Shown one piece after another: positions 23,010 to 35,710 of a stretch of 64,000 nt of DNA. This DNA is from Lycium barbarum (taxonomy: Eukaryota; Streptophyta; Magnoliopsida; Solanales; Solanaceae), in NCBI RefSeq assembly GCF_019175385.1, contig NC_083337.1, positions 168,033,713 to 168,097,712 of the forward strand, given 5' to 3'. Position 1 is the stretch's first letter. Every line of letters begins with the position of its first letter. The notes under the pieces are model-generated. The model was not told the origin of the DNA. It was given only the letters and a program-made list of their open reading frames with translations, and made no database searches. Both the position numbers and the translations under genes were made by a program.

Positions 23010-25190
23010 TTCCCTTTAATTTAGAGAAGAGAAAGCTTAAAGCTTTGGTTTTTTCGTGGGATTTTGGGGAGGGTTTGTTGAGGAGGAGGAAGAAGAGTTT
23101 GCGGTTAGGTTTAGGGTTCCAAAAAATTGGGAATTTTGCTGATAACAGTCGACTTTCCTAATTTAACAAACCGGGTTCTTTTTTGTTTTTTATTTTATAT
23201 ATATTTATAGCAATATCGTGTTCAAGTCAATTGGTTCACCCGCCTTCACCTAATTTATCACATGGTCTTCAGACCAATTTATTCACTCACCTTAATTAAT
23301 GTTTCATATATCCAAATTCATGTGATACTCTTTTTATTTTTAAATTTAGTAATGACTTAATTTTATTTTAAAGAAATAATTTTTAGTGATATAAATATTT
23401 ATGATTCATTTTATATAATAAATTTCAAAAGTTCTTTTCACTTTTAAATTTTGTGCTCATCAAACACCATCATGTATATCGGGACGTGGGAGTAATTGTT
23501 ACCTTAATAGATAGTCGATAATTTTATCTATCAAATTTTATCAACTTCGTCTAGCTCCGAATTGACCTATTAATAAAGTAAAAAACTCTTATTTTGAAAC
23601 ATTTTGAACTCCTTATATTCATTTTACCTTTTTGAAACACATGATTGACTTCTCTCTTAGAGCATTCTATAGGGAGCAGACGATGGTTTTTGGTTTTCAT
23701 GACTTTTCCGCTGGAATGAGACAAGATTGTGATTGACATAATTTTTATATAATTAATATAATTTAATGTGTTATAGTAAGTTATTTATTATTTATAATAG
23801 GTTATCAACCATAAAATACTTATTAGATAAAATTTATATATAATTACTTTTTAAGTAATTTCTTTAATTGAATAAATATTTCTTATATACATAATGTATA
23901 GTAAGTGCATCTAACCTAAATTCTTTCCTCTTTCATCTTCATCGTGGAAACGAAATTTAATTATCCAAGTGTCTAGAAAGGGAATAGAATAGTCAGAAAA
24001 ACAAAACAGAAGCAGTTCGTCATACTTTTATTTGATTTGGAACATTATCTTGTTTACTTTAGTTAATAAATAAAAGCTCCACTAAGTCATCCTAGTGGAA
24101 ATTAATTTTTTTTTTAAAAAACAAAAGTTCGTCATACTTCGTGCAATGTAAGTAACTACTGTATAAAAGATTTGATGATTTCATAGATCACTATAAACGT
24201 TAGAAATTAAGTTCCCGAGTACCATGTCAAGGAAAAGAAAAGACAAAAGAGAGAAGCGTTGTTATCTCAAACGATACCACATACACAAGTTGCATGAGAC
24301 AAATTTTAACCTTACAATTTCTATTTGAAGTTAATTATCAGAAAGTTCCTGATAAAATTGAACTTTTTCATCCAATATTTGTGGTTAAATTAATTCGTGT
24401 GTACGCAAAGGCCGTATAGCGTGCTGAATGGGCCGGCCCAAAAAGTGGTGAAACCAAAATCATTCAGGATGTTACGATCATTCTGATTACCTGGTTAGAG
24501 CCAACAAGCGGGTTAAACTGATATAGGCAAGAATTGAACCCTTTTGGACCAGAGGGTTGGAACAGAAGAATCGAGATTAATCTCAAATTGGGGTTAGTGG
24601 AGTTTGATTTATTGAATTTACGCTCCAACAATGATTTGGTTATTCTGAGGTTATAATTATATTGATGATGTAGAGGTTCATATTCAAAATCAAAATGTTG
24701 TAAAAGCAATTAGACATTGTATACTGAAATAATTAAGAGTTTTTATCCCTAGTACCAAACAGCTCGGGTTTTAGGACATCATGGTATTCAAACTCAACAA
24801 AACAAATGTCATTAACAAATGAAGTTTTCTCCGTCGATAAAGCACCTCCACAACCAATAGATTTGAGATTTAAGTCGTGCAAGTTAAGCAAAATCACTAT
24901 TCGTCATCCTGTGTAAGGTGAAGGGTTAAAAAGAAAGACAGAATAGATGTGGCTAATGTGTTGCAGGTGCTTCAATTTCTAAGCTTTAAGCTTGAAGCAA
25001 TGGCAAAAAAGCTTGGCAATTGGCAAGATAAGTAACTTAAAACACATATTTCTTCTATAATAATACACAAACCAAATGATCTCAGACATTGAGAAAAGAA
25101 AATATCGCTGCATAAAACAGAGAAAACAACTGCATCAGGCGATTCGAAAAACGCAAGGTCCTTAGCCTAAGAGCTGAGCTAAATCAAAGT
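23010..25190. other. Intergenic, mitoferrin to UGT87A
   Basis: The first 150 bp are the mitoferrin promoter side. The remainder is AT-rich with no gene, TIR pair or RNA that I can support. Confidence 0.4.
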
Positions 25191-25194
25191 TGAA

Positions 25195-25278
25195 GACTAC
25201 ATTACTTGATAATCCTACTTAAATCACAGAACCAAAGACTACATTACTTGATAATCCTACTTAAATCACAGAACCAAA
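25195..25278. repeat. 42-bp perfect tandem duplication in the UGT87A 3' UTR
   Basis: The unit 25195-25236 is repeated exactly at 25237-25278, 130-215 bases beyond the UGT stop codon on the minus strand. Confidence 0.92.
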
Positions 25279-25407
25279 ATCTTGCAATAATTTACTTGTG
25301 GTATGAAAACCTTCACATAATGAGTATGTATATAACCCTATTCCTGGTTGGTCTGGTATGAAATGAACTTATAATCATGGAATCGACTAGATCATTAGAT
25401 TATAAGT

Positions 25408-28165
25408 TTATAACCCTAGCCCATTCCCATTTTTGGTGGAAAAGACATCCTTAATAAAAGAATCAATGTTAATTTCAGATGATCCACCCTTTGCAGTGGA
25501 ACACTGACATATTTTCTGTATTTCTTTCGCTCTTCGCCTCGTTTCCATCACTTCATCATTTCCAGAATCCATAAACCATTTCAACAAGCTAGAAATCTCT
25601 TCCCTCGTTATCGAACGTTGGTGATCATCTTTTTTGACCCTGTAACCGATCTTCCAATCTTCAACAATTTGCTTGCTGTTAGTCTGTTGATCCCAGAAAA
25701 TAGGAAAAGTCAGCATTGGAAGGCCTGAAAATGCTGCTTCTTTAGTCGAATTCCATCCACAGTGCGACCAAAATCCACCAATTGAAGGATGTGATAACAC
25801 CTTCAATTGGTCACACCAGGGCACAACAAGCCCACATCCATTTTTCTGAAATCGCACAGTTTCATCACGTGCCACCCAAAAGAATCGAATACCACTATCG
25901 TGCACACCAGCCACGATTTCATCCAGCTCAGCACGAGTAACAGAAAGGAAACTCCCTTGTGATATGTACAAAACAGAACCGTTTGGTTGAGCATTTAACC
26001 ACTTAATGTACTCTGGTTCATCGACAGAGGTAGTCGCGGAAGGATCTTTTTCACTAGTGAAGTAAGGTATTGCTGGACCAACCGAATAGACAGGGGATGG
26101 AAATTTTTGCTTTAGAGCATCAATAACGGAAGATTCGAGCTCATAGACTGAAGTGAACAAAAGATACTGTGGTTTAGAAACTGTAGAAAAGATCTCCGCT
26201 ATTACATCCAATAATTCTTGCCCCTTTCCCTGAAATGGTGTAGGAAGATCTAAAACCCGAATCGAAGGGATTCCAGGAATATAGTCAACTTGTTCTTGCA
26301 TTTTTCCTGTACATGAATAATGATAAAATTATGTAGAGATACAAATATGTAAATAGAAATGGTAAATCGATAGTTTGCTCTTGGAGGACACATTCAATTA
26401 GGATGGCAGACTATTTCACCTAAAGAATCGTGTCATAAGACAAAAGGGACAGTAAAATTGTTTAGATTTTATCACGCACACAACCAAAAACCAGAGTTGT
26501 TTTAGATGCTTTTTTTGAAGGAACCAGGAAAATGTTGAAATGTTTTCAGCAGAGTGAAAACTGATTTCTGGCCTTGGTCCACTTGACATGTCTAGGAGAA
26601 GTGGTAGCTAGAGGTAATGGTTGTGCAATGACTCAACGGCTAGCAGTAGAGGTGGTTGCGTAGTAGTAGCTGATGATGGAGGTGATTAGTGGTGGCCGGA
26701 AATGGTGGTTATGTGGTCAAGAAGTTGAGAGTGGCGGCTGGCGGTGCTGATTGTCCAATGGAAGCTGGCGCAGGAGTTGCTTGCCTGAATGGTCACTCAA
26801 CTTGTGTTAATTGGCCAACAAAGTCATTTTTTTTGTCCTCCGGAAGTCATCTTCTTCCAAGAAAATGCTCAAGCGCTCGTATTTGAGAAGCCTTGAGAGT
26901 GACAACGAAAATAGGAGCGCTTGGCATTTTTTTGGAATAAAAAGTGACGGGTCAGGTAGTGGTTGGATTTAGGGTGGGATTTTAATTTGGTCCAAATTCT
27001 AAATTAGTGTTTTAGATATTTTCTTAAAAAAATTAAACTAGTCACGCATTAATTCTCTCCGGAAAACACAAAATCCGCTCAAGACGGCCATTGGATTGAA
27101 CTAAGTAAGATACTTTTGAAAGATTAAAAAAAAAAAAAAAAAAAAGAGGTAAGTGACTTTGATTGCCAATTATCACAAATTGAGTGGCCATTCAGGCAAT
27201 CAACTCATGGTGGTGGTTGTGCGGTGATAGTCGATAAAGTAGTTATAAAATGTCACCTTCTCATGAAACTTTAAGCGAATAACATTTTAATGATTTTAAA
27301 GCTTAGTACAAAATCTAATTGAATTAGACCTGTTCAGAGCAAATAATTACTGTAGTTGTTAAGCAAAATAAATGCTTCCTTGGTTCCACTTTAGACGACA
27401 CTGCTTTCATTTTAGTATATTCTAACAAAATTGACACATTTTTATATTTTAAAATTTATTGATTTTATACTTTTATTTTACGTACCCATAAATGACATAC
27501 TTTTATAGTAAAAAAAATCTCATGACATTTTCAACACCATAAATTCTCATTTACTTTTGGTATATATCAGAAGTAATTATTTCTTAAACTTCCTACCTAG
27601 TCAAACAAAATCGTATAAAATAAGTCGACGTGAATATTCGTGTAAAGGAAAACAAAAATGAATATAAAGTACCTGACAAATTGGCTTTAAAATGTCCATT
27701 TTGAGCAAGCAGATCCATATGATGAAAAACAGAGAACACAGTTGCCGACATAGTAAAAAACGAAGCCACCGGAATATTCATCCTATTCCCCAATCCAACA
27801 ACCCAATTCATATACGTATCATACACTATAACACTTGGTTTCATCAACTGCCCACAAAGCCCATCAATCATTTTTTCAACTGGATCTTCTAATTTAGTTA
27901 AAGTCGCTCTAACAAATCCAGCAAAATCTTTGGCACGACCAATTTCGGAAGGAATAACGTTAGGGATAGTTGCATATTCAATGTTGTCTGGTAATATGTC
28001 GGATTTTATAAAGCTGTGCCACTCTTCAGTGACAATGAAAGTTATGAATATGTTGGGATTTTTTGTGACTATGATTTTGCAAAAATTCATCATGGGATTT
28101 ATATGACCTCTTCCTGGATAAGGCATTGCTACAATATGACATTTGATTTTTGAAGAGTGTTCCAT
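25408..28165 (-). CDS. UDP-glycosyltransferase, UGT87A-like
   Basis: Family 1 glycosyltransferase that transfers sugar from a UDP-sugar to a small acceptor in the cytosol; the acceptor cannot be told from sequence. Exon 1 is 28165-27673 and exon 2 is 26306-25408, with GT-AG borders and a 1366-bp intron. The protein has 463 residues. The N-terminus MPYPGRGHINPMMN holds the catalytic His. The 44-residue PSPG sugar-donor box runs from Trp328 to Gln371 (WCDQL ... HCGWNST ... FWDQ), with Gln at the last position as in most UDP-glucose users. Within the box, STKEAAFSG replaces the usual STLE. The single phase-1 intron and the motifs LSGKMQEQVDYIPG and VRVLDLP-type match UGT87A1/A2 as I recall them. 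No stops or frameshifts. Confidence 0.92.
26307..27672 (-). other. UGT87A intron
   Basis: 1366-bp GT-AG intron. The stretch at 26620-26780 is rich in GGTGGTGG, and 26780-26880 and 27150-27240 share GCCA(T)TCAGGCAATCAACTC-like words suggesting an old foldback. Nothing codes convincingly here. Confidence 0.5.
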
Positions 28166-28326
28166 TTTTTTTGCTGAATAAAGTGGAAATTAGTGAAAGT
28201 GAGAAGGAATAAAATGGTGGGGAGTTGCTTGGCTTTGTGCAAAGCTCGGATAATGTTAAGAGTGCTGACGAGTGGACAGGGAAAGCGTGGGAGTGATGAT
28301 GATATTATGGTCCCGCCACTTACTTT

Positions 28327-28535
28327 GAGTCTGGAACCAAAATACCCTAAAAAAAAAACATTTTGAACCAAAATACCCAATAAAAAAAAAATTACCAAAG
28401 TATCTTTAGCGCATTATTTTACTGCGCTATAGCACTTGACGGAGACGGAGCCGTCAAGTGCTATAACGCAGTAAAATACTGCGCTATCCAAAAATTTCTC
28501 TCACCTATAACACATTATTTTACTGCGTTATAGGA
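28327..28535. repeat. Left terminal inverted repeat of the PMD element
   Basis: Starts GAGTCTGGAACCAAAAT and pairs with 36702-36910. It contains the hairpin TAGCACTTGACGG / CCGTCAAGTGCTA (about 28430-28463) and palindromes of the GCAGTATTTTACTGC type. A further palindrome at 28548-28573 lies just inside. Confidence 0.9.
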
Positions 28536-29184
28536 GTTTGTCTCTCTCCTATAGCGCAGTAAAATACTGCGCTATATTGCTTCACTATAACCCGATCGGG
28601 TTCCACCACTGGTCCCCTCCAGTGGCAAAAAAAAATTCAAAACGCCATTGGAGGCGAGCCAAGGTGGTCCCCACGTCTTAAAAACGTCGTTTTCTATTAA
28701 ATTTCATCCGAAAAGTGTAGATTCTCGGTATATTCAAGTCAAGGAGCAAGATTCTAAGTTCGAATTTTGAGAAAAAGCGACGTACAACTCGATTAAAATA
28801 ACTCTACAAAAAATCTTCGATTAAGGTTTTCTATTATGAACTTTTGTTATTATTTTGTTATATACATTATATTGCATGCATGTTTAAGATTTAATCGTCG
28901 TTAATTTCCAAAAAAAAAAAAAAAAATTTTGTTTGATCGGGCTGGGCAGTGGTTGATGCCACTGTTTTTTTTTTTTTTTTTTTTTTTTGGTTTAATTCAT
29001 TAATTGTTAAATGTTTATGAATTGTTAATTTGTTAAATGTTTATGCATTGTTAATTTGTTATATGTTTATGAGTTGTTAATTTGGTTAATTATTTATGAA
29101 TTTTTAATGAATTATTATTTTGTTAAATATTCTTTATGAATTGAAAGAAGTTGTTTGGTAATGAATTATTATATTGTTAACACT

Positions 29185-29378
29185 TTGTTTGGATGATTGT
29201 TATGTATTGTTTTGACATTTATCGTATTGTGTTGTATTGTATAGGACCAAATCAGTGGTTACATAAAATAGAACCTTTCATCGTTACATAACAATAAAAT
29301 TAAAGTAGCAATCAAAGCAAACATTTTATTTAAACTAACAACACAATATAATACAATAGGTAACAACCATCCAAACAA
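29185..29378. mobile_element. Foldback MITE inside the PMD element
   Basis: TGTTTGGATGATTGTTATGTATTG on the left is mirrored by the right end, which reads AATAGGTAACAACCATCCAAACA. The inner GTATTGTGTTGTATTG is also inverted in the right half. It lies upstream of the PMD start codon. Confidence 0.7.
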
Positions 29379-30964
29379 GTTGTAAACGATTATGAAATGT
29401 TAATCTATACAATTTTAAAAGCGTGAATATATATGTTCAATAAAAAAAAATTATCTTAAAAAGAATAGTTAAAATTCTTCTTTTCATAAATACATAAGCT
29501 AACGATAAAAATGTAAAGTTTATAGGAAAATATATGGTCGACGAATATACTCTTTTAGTTTAATTTTATCGTAGTTGTGTTGGCTATTTGGTCAACTAAA
29601 AATGTATCACATTTTTCAAAATAGAGTTCCAAACAAATATTACTGCTAAATTTCGATTAGTTAATATAATTTATCTTTCATTTCAAGAATAATGAATAAT
29701 TTAGTTTGTACAGACCGGACTCTTTCATGGATCCGAATGTTCCCCCTGGGCCCGATGATCACCCGGGGCCCGCTGTTCACCCGGGCCCCGCTGATAGATC
29801 AGTATTGTCTTTGCAAGACAATCATAGGTCAGAGTTATTATGGGCCGGTACTATAGGAATATCTACTAGGGTCCGTCCCCGTAGGCTGCAGAGAGCGTGG
29901 GCTCTTTTACGCGAGCACCCCCCACACCCTCGCGTGTTGGAGATACTGTTTCGGGGCGGCATCTACCGTTACGTGTTCGTTGGTCGGGTACAGCATGATT
30001 GGGCGCTCATCACGGCTATGGTTGAGCGGTGGAGGCCAGAGACAGATACATTCTATCTTCGCACTGGTGAGGCCACGATTACACTTCAGGATGTGGAGGT
30101 CCTCTTTGGATTGCGGGTAGATGGAGAGCCACTGTACACTCGGTACGAGTCTCCTCCTGGTCAGACGTGGGTGACAGAGTTGACTAGGCTCACCCACTTC
30201 CTGCCTGATGCCGCGGCCCAGATATCGGGACAGAGTCGGGTTCAGCTTAGTGCACTCTGCACTTATTTGGAGGGTCTGGATCCGGTTGACGACGGCACCC
30301 CGCAGGACGATGTTGATCGGCATGCCCGTTTGTACCTGCTTATTATATTCGGGGGCATCTTGTTCCCGAATTCATCGGGTGCCTTTGTCAGTTTACGTTA
30401 CTTGGTTTTTCTGGAGCATCTGGACCGCTTGGGAGACTACATCTGGGGCGGTGCTGTTTTGGCGTATCTTTACAGATGCCTGTGCCGAGCGTCTATTGGT
30501 GCTGTCAGAGATGTGTGTGGATTTTTTGCTCTTCTCCAGGTAATATTTAAGTATGCGTTCCTTTAATGTCAACAAACCTCTTAAAAGGATGACTAAAAAA
30601 TCGTATTTTCTAATATCGCTTACAGTTATGGGCGTGGGAGAGGATGCTGCCTTTTCAGCCCGTACCTAGGCATCACCTCAAGATTGACATGCCTTATGCG
30701 AGGAGGTGGACAGCGGGTTTTGACCGGGATGTCGATACGCACCACAGTATTCTTCCATTCCGGGACCAGCTTGATCACATGACGGACGATGCGGTAAAAC
30801 TATTTAAATTTACATTAATAATTTAATTAAACGTCTTTTCTACTTGGTGATCACTGATTTGTATTTATATGTTATGCAGCTATTTATATGGATGTTGTAC
30901 GCTGCTATATTAGATGGTTTGCCCCCTTTCTGTAGGGCAGGTCAGGGGGTTTGGAGGTCGCGGT

Positions 30965-33900
30965 TGTTGACACCCAATTTTGCCCCTCCTTTATTCCAAT
31001 TAATAAATAAATATCTTATTTTTACCCCTTACTTTATTATAATTTCTACTACTATGTTAATATTATTAAGTATTAATACGTCATACATCGCTACTTACTT
31101 ATTATGTATAACTTAGGTAATATTTTTACTCTATTATTACCTTGCCCATATTTTATATTAACGCTAATTATGGAATTTATTATTATCGTTATTATTACTG
31201 TTATTACTACATAACATATTTGATCTAATTTAGAAGCCCATACTTTAAATTCATTAACCCCACCAGCCCATACTTTAAATTCATTAACTCTACCATCCCA
31301 CATTTTCGGACCAACAGACCAGCCCAACTAAAACTACCCAGCCTCACCCGATCCAGCCCAATACCCGACCCGTCCAGCCCACATCTTTTACCTGACCCGG
31401 CCCATTTTCGTGTTATTCATCAACACCCAAAAACGGAACCCTAATCTCTTCAACAAATAAAAACAAACGCTGCACCTTCTCTCTTCTTCACCTTTCTCTT
31501 CGCCTCTCTCTCTGTTCCTCCTTTGCCCTTTCCATTTCGAGTTAAACCCCAATCACCTTTTTACCACTCCAGACTTTGCCTCCCCATTTCCACATAAAAA
31601 CGTCCCTATATTTGCTTTGCTCTGTCGTTGACAGAGAAAGGACCTTCCATTTTCTCGCTTCAAACACAACAAATCTCCAAAGGCCAGAGAAAAATCGGTC
31701 TGTTTTGGGGCGAATCTGCAGCAAATCACATGCAGAAAACGGGTCTATTTGACTCGATTCAAATCCTATATCATTCAAAATCCCGCCCTAAATCTCAGTC
31801 GGTGACCCTCTTTCGAAAACCCTAATGTTGCCTATAAATACATCGCTAAGTCCGTAGCCAAATGGGGGATAAAAAAAATAGTTATTGGGGATACACGATT
31901 TTTTTGGTCAAAAGTCTCGAATTCCTTTTCAAAATCTGGTCTTGAACTTTCTAAACCAGAAAACATTTTGTTGAAACACGAGATTAGTGTTGAAAAGTTA
32001 AGGCTTCCGATTCGACTAACTTTCGTCACTGTTTGGTAAAAGGACTTTAACTACAAAAAAGGCATTTTAATTTTCGATCGAGTTTCGAATCTGTCAATAC
32101 GAGAGTAGATTCGAGACCTCGATGCTCTAGTTCACTGCACACGAAGAAGGTAAATCCCATTCCTTTCCCTTCATTTTTAGTTTCGTAGGTTTACGGGCTC
32201 ATATGATTTAGTTCGACGTTTAGCTTAGTTATTGTTGTTAGATTAGTCTTTATTATGTTTTAGCTCAGTTTGGATTTTGTTGGATGCGGCTGTTATTACT
32301 CAGTTTAGGCTATTAGCATGTTTGGTTTAATTTGAATACTGCTCATTTGCATGTTGATAAGTCAATCCAGTAAGTTTTATAGATTTATTTAGGTTCCATT
32401 CCTAGTTAATTTGGTTGAAGGTCAGTTAAGTTTGTATAATCCCTTGTTGTTTATAGTTGTTCATGTTAGTTTGATTGAGTTAAAATCTAGTCCCATATGA
32501 CCTAGTCAATCTAGTATGAATCGGAAAAACAATCATGTGTTTAGCTTAAGGGTATGAAATAGCCTGTGCATTAATCTGTCCTTATGTTAGTTAGATTCAA
32601 ATCAGTTAGTTACTGTAAGTGATCAAGCTTAGTATAATTTAATCTCACTACCCGTCTAGCATAGCATTTATGTCCCGACTAGCACAGTTATCATGTTCAG
32701 TTAAGTTTCAGTTTGATTATCCCGTTCTAAGTACAATGTTAATTTTTTATTTAGTCTAGTGGACATGTTAGTGAGAGGCCAATCTCCTATCTTCTATACT
32801 CAACCTGTTTGTTATCATTACAGTGTGCATATCCTGTTTGTGTGCTTAGTTTGGTATCATCATATGAGATGTGAAGTGTATCTGGACATCTTGCCATCCT
32901 AATACGCATATGTGTGATTTTTAAATTCACATAGTGCAATTCTGCCCTGCTGTTTTGAGAGGGGGCTTGTTCCGAAGAGATATATGTTAGCTGTGTTTGA
33001 CATGTTACTGTGGGATTGCTGGTTTTCAGTAGCTAATTTTGGTTCGGCTTAATTAAAATTCTACCTAAGCATTGTTATAAAGGATCTATGAGGGTTGTTT
33101 GAATATGAATTCTAGTGTCTTTTATCTATTTATTTGCCCATGTTCCGAGCTATGTCGCAAAAGGCAGGAACTATATGATTGTAAACGAGAATTTGGTATA
33201 ACGTTTATGTGATTGTCTTGTTCATTTTTAGGGATTATCTTACTCTTTCTAATTCCTATTTCTTGTTTCTTTTCTTTGTTGACATGTACACCGGAGTCGA
33301 ACAGTCTTACTTTAAGACTCGACGTCACCCCGCAAAGGCTTGAAATGTGCATCCACATCCTCTTTTATGCCTCTCGGTCCCTCGAAATGCTTCTGGACAG
33401 AAAGAAAGAAAGAGAGGGGCAAGTCAACTGGCGAATCACTGAAATTTCGTTTTTCCACCGAAGCCAAATATGGCTTTACTCCATTCCCTCTCATTCGCTG
33501 GTGTTGCTTGTTGCTAGAATGTTTGCTATTTTTTGTGGTGTGATTATTAATTGTCGATGATTCTACTTTGCTTAATTATGTGGATCTTTCTCCAAGTTGA
33601 TATTAGAATACTTATTTGATCACTTAGGGATTTCCTTTAATCAATAGTGCATTTCTTTTCCTTAGGCCTCAATTGCCCTTTTTTTTTTCAAAATGTCATC
33701 TGTTTTGAATAAATGAAATTAAATGGTCTCCATCTTTGAGTCATCTGTTCACTTTAGAAAATTATTAATTTCACTCGACCAACTTTAGCTCCGAACTCAT
33801 TATAATATTTCTTTCAAAATAACAAAGATGAAAGTGAGTCCTTTAAATCTACAACCGCGTTTAGCCTTGGCTCACTTTTAAGTTTTAACTCTCTTTTTAT

Positions 33901-34306
33901 GAAATATATTTAAAAAGCTGAATCTTGCTTCATTTTTAAACTTTTAATCAAGAATCATTTTTAGGAGTATTGTTACTTCAATCAATCTAAGAAGCACAAA
34001 GTATTTCCTTTTTTGACCTAGTTACCCACTTAGCCTTTTTAATTAATTTAAGTCCGACCGGTTAACCATAATTAATGGAATTTAGAGGATGTCTAATACC
34101 TTCCCTCTAGGTTAGTTGAACCCGTACCTAGAATCATTCGGCTTCGTAGACTTTAAAATAAAGTCAACTTTAGATAATTACTTTAATTAACTTTAGGTGC
34201 CCTAATTCACCGTAAATAATTAGGTAGCGACTCTTAACTTTAAATAACCCCTGAATTACCGGGATGTTGTAAACTATTTTGACTCCGGTTAAAATAGGGT
34301 ATAATA
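30965..34306. mobile_element. Solo LTR (3342 bp) inserted in PMD exon 3
   Basis: Begins TGTTGACACCCAATTTTG and ends GGGTATAATA, apparently a C-to-T/G-to-A decayed form of an LTR end (GGGTGCGACA as I recall it). A 5-bp duplication GCGGT flanks it (30960-30964 and 34307-34311). Excising it mentally with one GCGGT copy restores an open PMD frame reading WRSRFPLIHLD. No gag or pol is present, so this is a recombination-derived solo LTR. It contains a 30-bp tandem pair (AGCCCATACTTTAAATTC, 31225-31285). A Ty3-type origin is likely by resemblance only. Confidence 0.85.
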
Positions 34307-35408
34307 GCGGTTTCCATTGATACACCTGGACATCGTAGAGGATCACATGCACGAGCGTGTCTTACGACAGTTTGGGCATACACAGAGTATACCCCCTGAT
34401 GTCCGTCATGAGCTCCGACACTACCAGCGGACTATCGGGCTGCCGTTGATGATGATTTTTTGGCTTTCATGGATGTCCAACTCCACCGTTGGGAGAACAG
34501 GTTGGGAACTTTAGCGGTGGTCATCCATTTGACTCCCATTGAGCATTACATGCGCTGGTATCATCAGATCACACGCCGATTGATCGGCAACCCAGCTTTG
34601 CGTCCTCCTAGGGATGTAGGATATTCAGCACTCGCGGGGCAGTACGAGACATGGTAAGTTTATCATATTTAGATTTATCTAATTTCATTAATTGTTACGT
34701 TTTAAAAATTAACTTTTTTTTTGTTTCTGTTAAACACAAATGCAGCTAGTGGCCGTACAGCGTTTACGCATCTTGGGGTTAGAGCATATGCCTTACCCTG
34801 GGCTTGCGGGGCTTGCCGCGGAGATGGTTAGGATTTCCGAGGATGGTATCCGCCAGGCGGGTGAGATTAGGCGCATGGCGGAGCCTGTTCCGGAGGCTGA
34901 GTATCAGGCAGCACCGGGTGCTCTCAGAGGAGAAGGCCATGCTGGCAGAGGACGCCGTGCTGCCGGAGGACGCCGTGCGCGTAGAGGACGCGGCGCTGCT
35001 GCTAGAGGACCTGGTGGTAGAGGACTGGTAGATGAGGCGGATGAGGCCGATCCCATTCCAGAGGGCGTCACGGTCTAGTCCATCCGCAGCCCTTCCAGGC
35101 CGATGACAGCTCACCTGGGGACTCACCTACGTTTACGCCGGCACTCTTACTTGCTGAGATACCCGGGTCTTCATCACAGCCAAGCCAGAATACATACATG
35201 GAGGAGCGTGATAACGTTGATTGGGCGGCGTTACGCGCTTCATTAGTTGATGAGCGGCTTGTGAGGAATTTAGAGGGAGCCCGGATTCTTGACTTCGATG
35301 AGTTTTTGATCCCGGTTAGTATTTAAAATACTTATTTGTTCATTTAAATTATTTATTTTAAATATATATATATGTTACTCATTATTTAGTACTATTTTAT
35401 ATTTTAGG

Positions 35409-35710
35409 ATTCGGCGCCAGCGGGTCCACCAGAGCCACACACTCAGGCAATTTCTCATGGGCCTGCCGAGCCAGCAATGTCTTCCCATGTGACTGTCGAA
35501 CCACATGTAAGCTTTTAATTAAAATTAGTTTTATTCAATATAAGGTCAATATTTAATATACATATTTGTTCATTTAAAGTACTTATTATTTCATTTTTTT
35601 CATATTTTAGGATTCAACGCCAGTGGGTCCACAGGAGCTGCCCATTCCGGAGCATTCTCATCAGCCTGCCGAGGCAGAGGTGTCTTCTTATAAGACTACC
35701 GAGGCGCATG
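35409..35710 (+). repeat. Duplicated exon-intron unit in the PMD gene tail
   Basis: Two units of about 200 bp start with GATTCGGCGCCAGCGGGTCCAC (35409) and GATTCAACGCCAGTGGGTCCAC (35611). Each has a roughly 100-bp exon-like part ending in a CATGTAAG donor. The intron between them carries TTTTATTCAATATAAG, repeated again after the second unit. Confidence 0.8.

Noticed and set aside
26689..26886. Gly-rich open frame inside the UGT intron
   Set aside because: Low-complexity GGTGG repeats on the antisense strand of an intron; no recognisable domain.
28166..28326. UGT87A promoter motifs
   Set aside because: I looked for a TATA box upstream of the UGT start and found none convincing before the transposon border.
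29706..29726. Possible earlier start for the PMD protein
   Set aside because: The upstream codon is TTG; the ATG at 29727 opening MDPNVPPGP fits the family better.
34740..35126. Antisense Ser-rich frame opposite the PMD tail
   Set aside because: Mirror of the Gly/Arg-rich coding strand; composition artefact.
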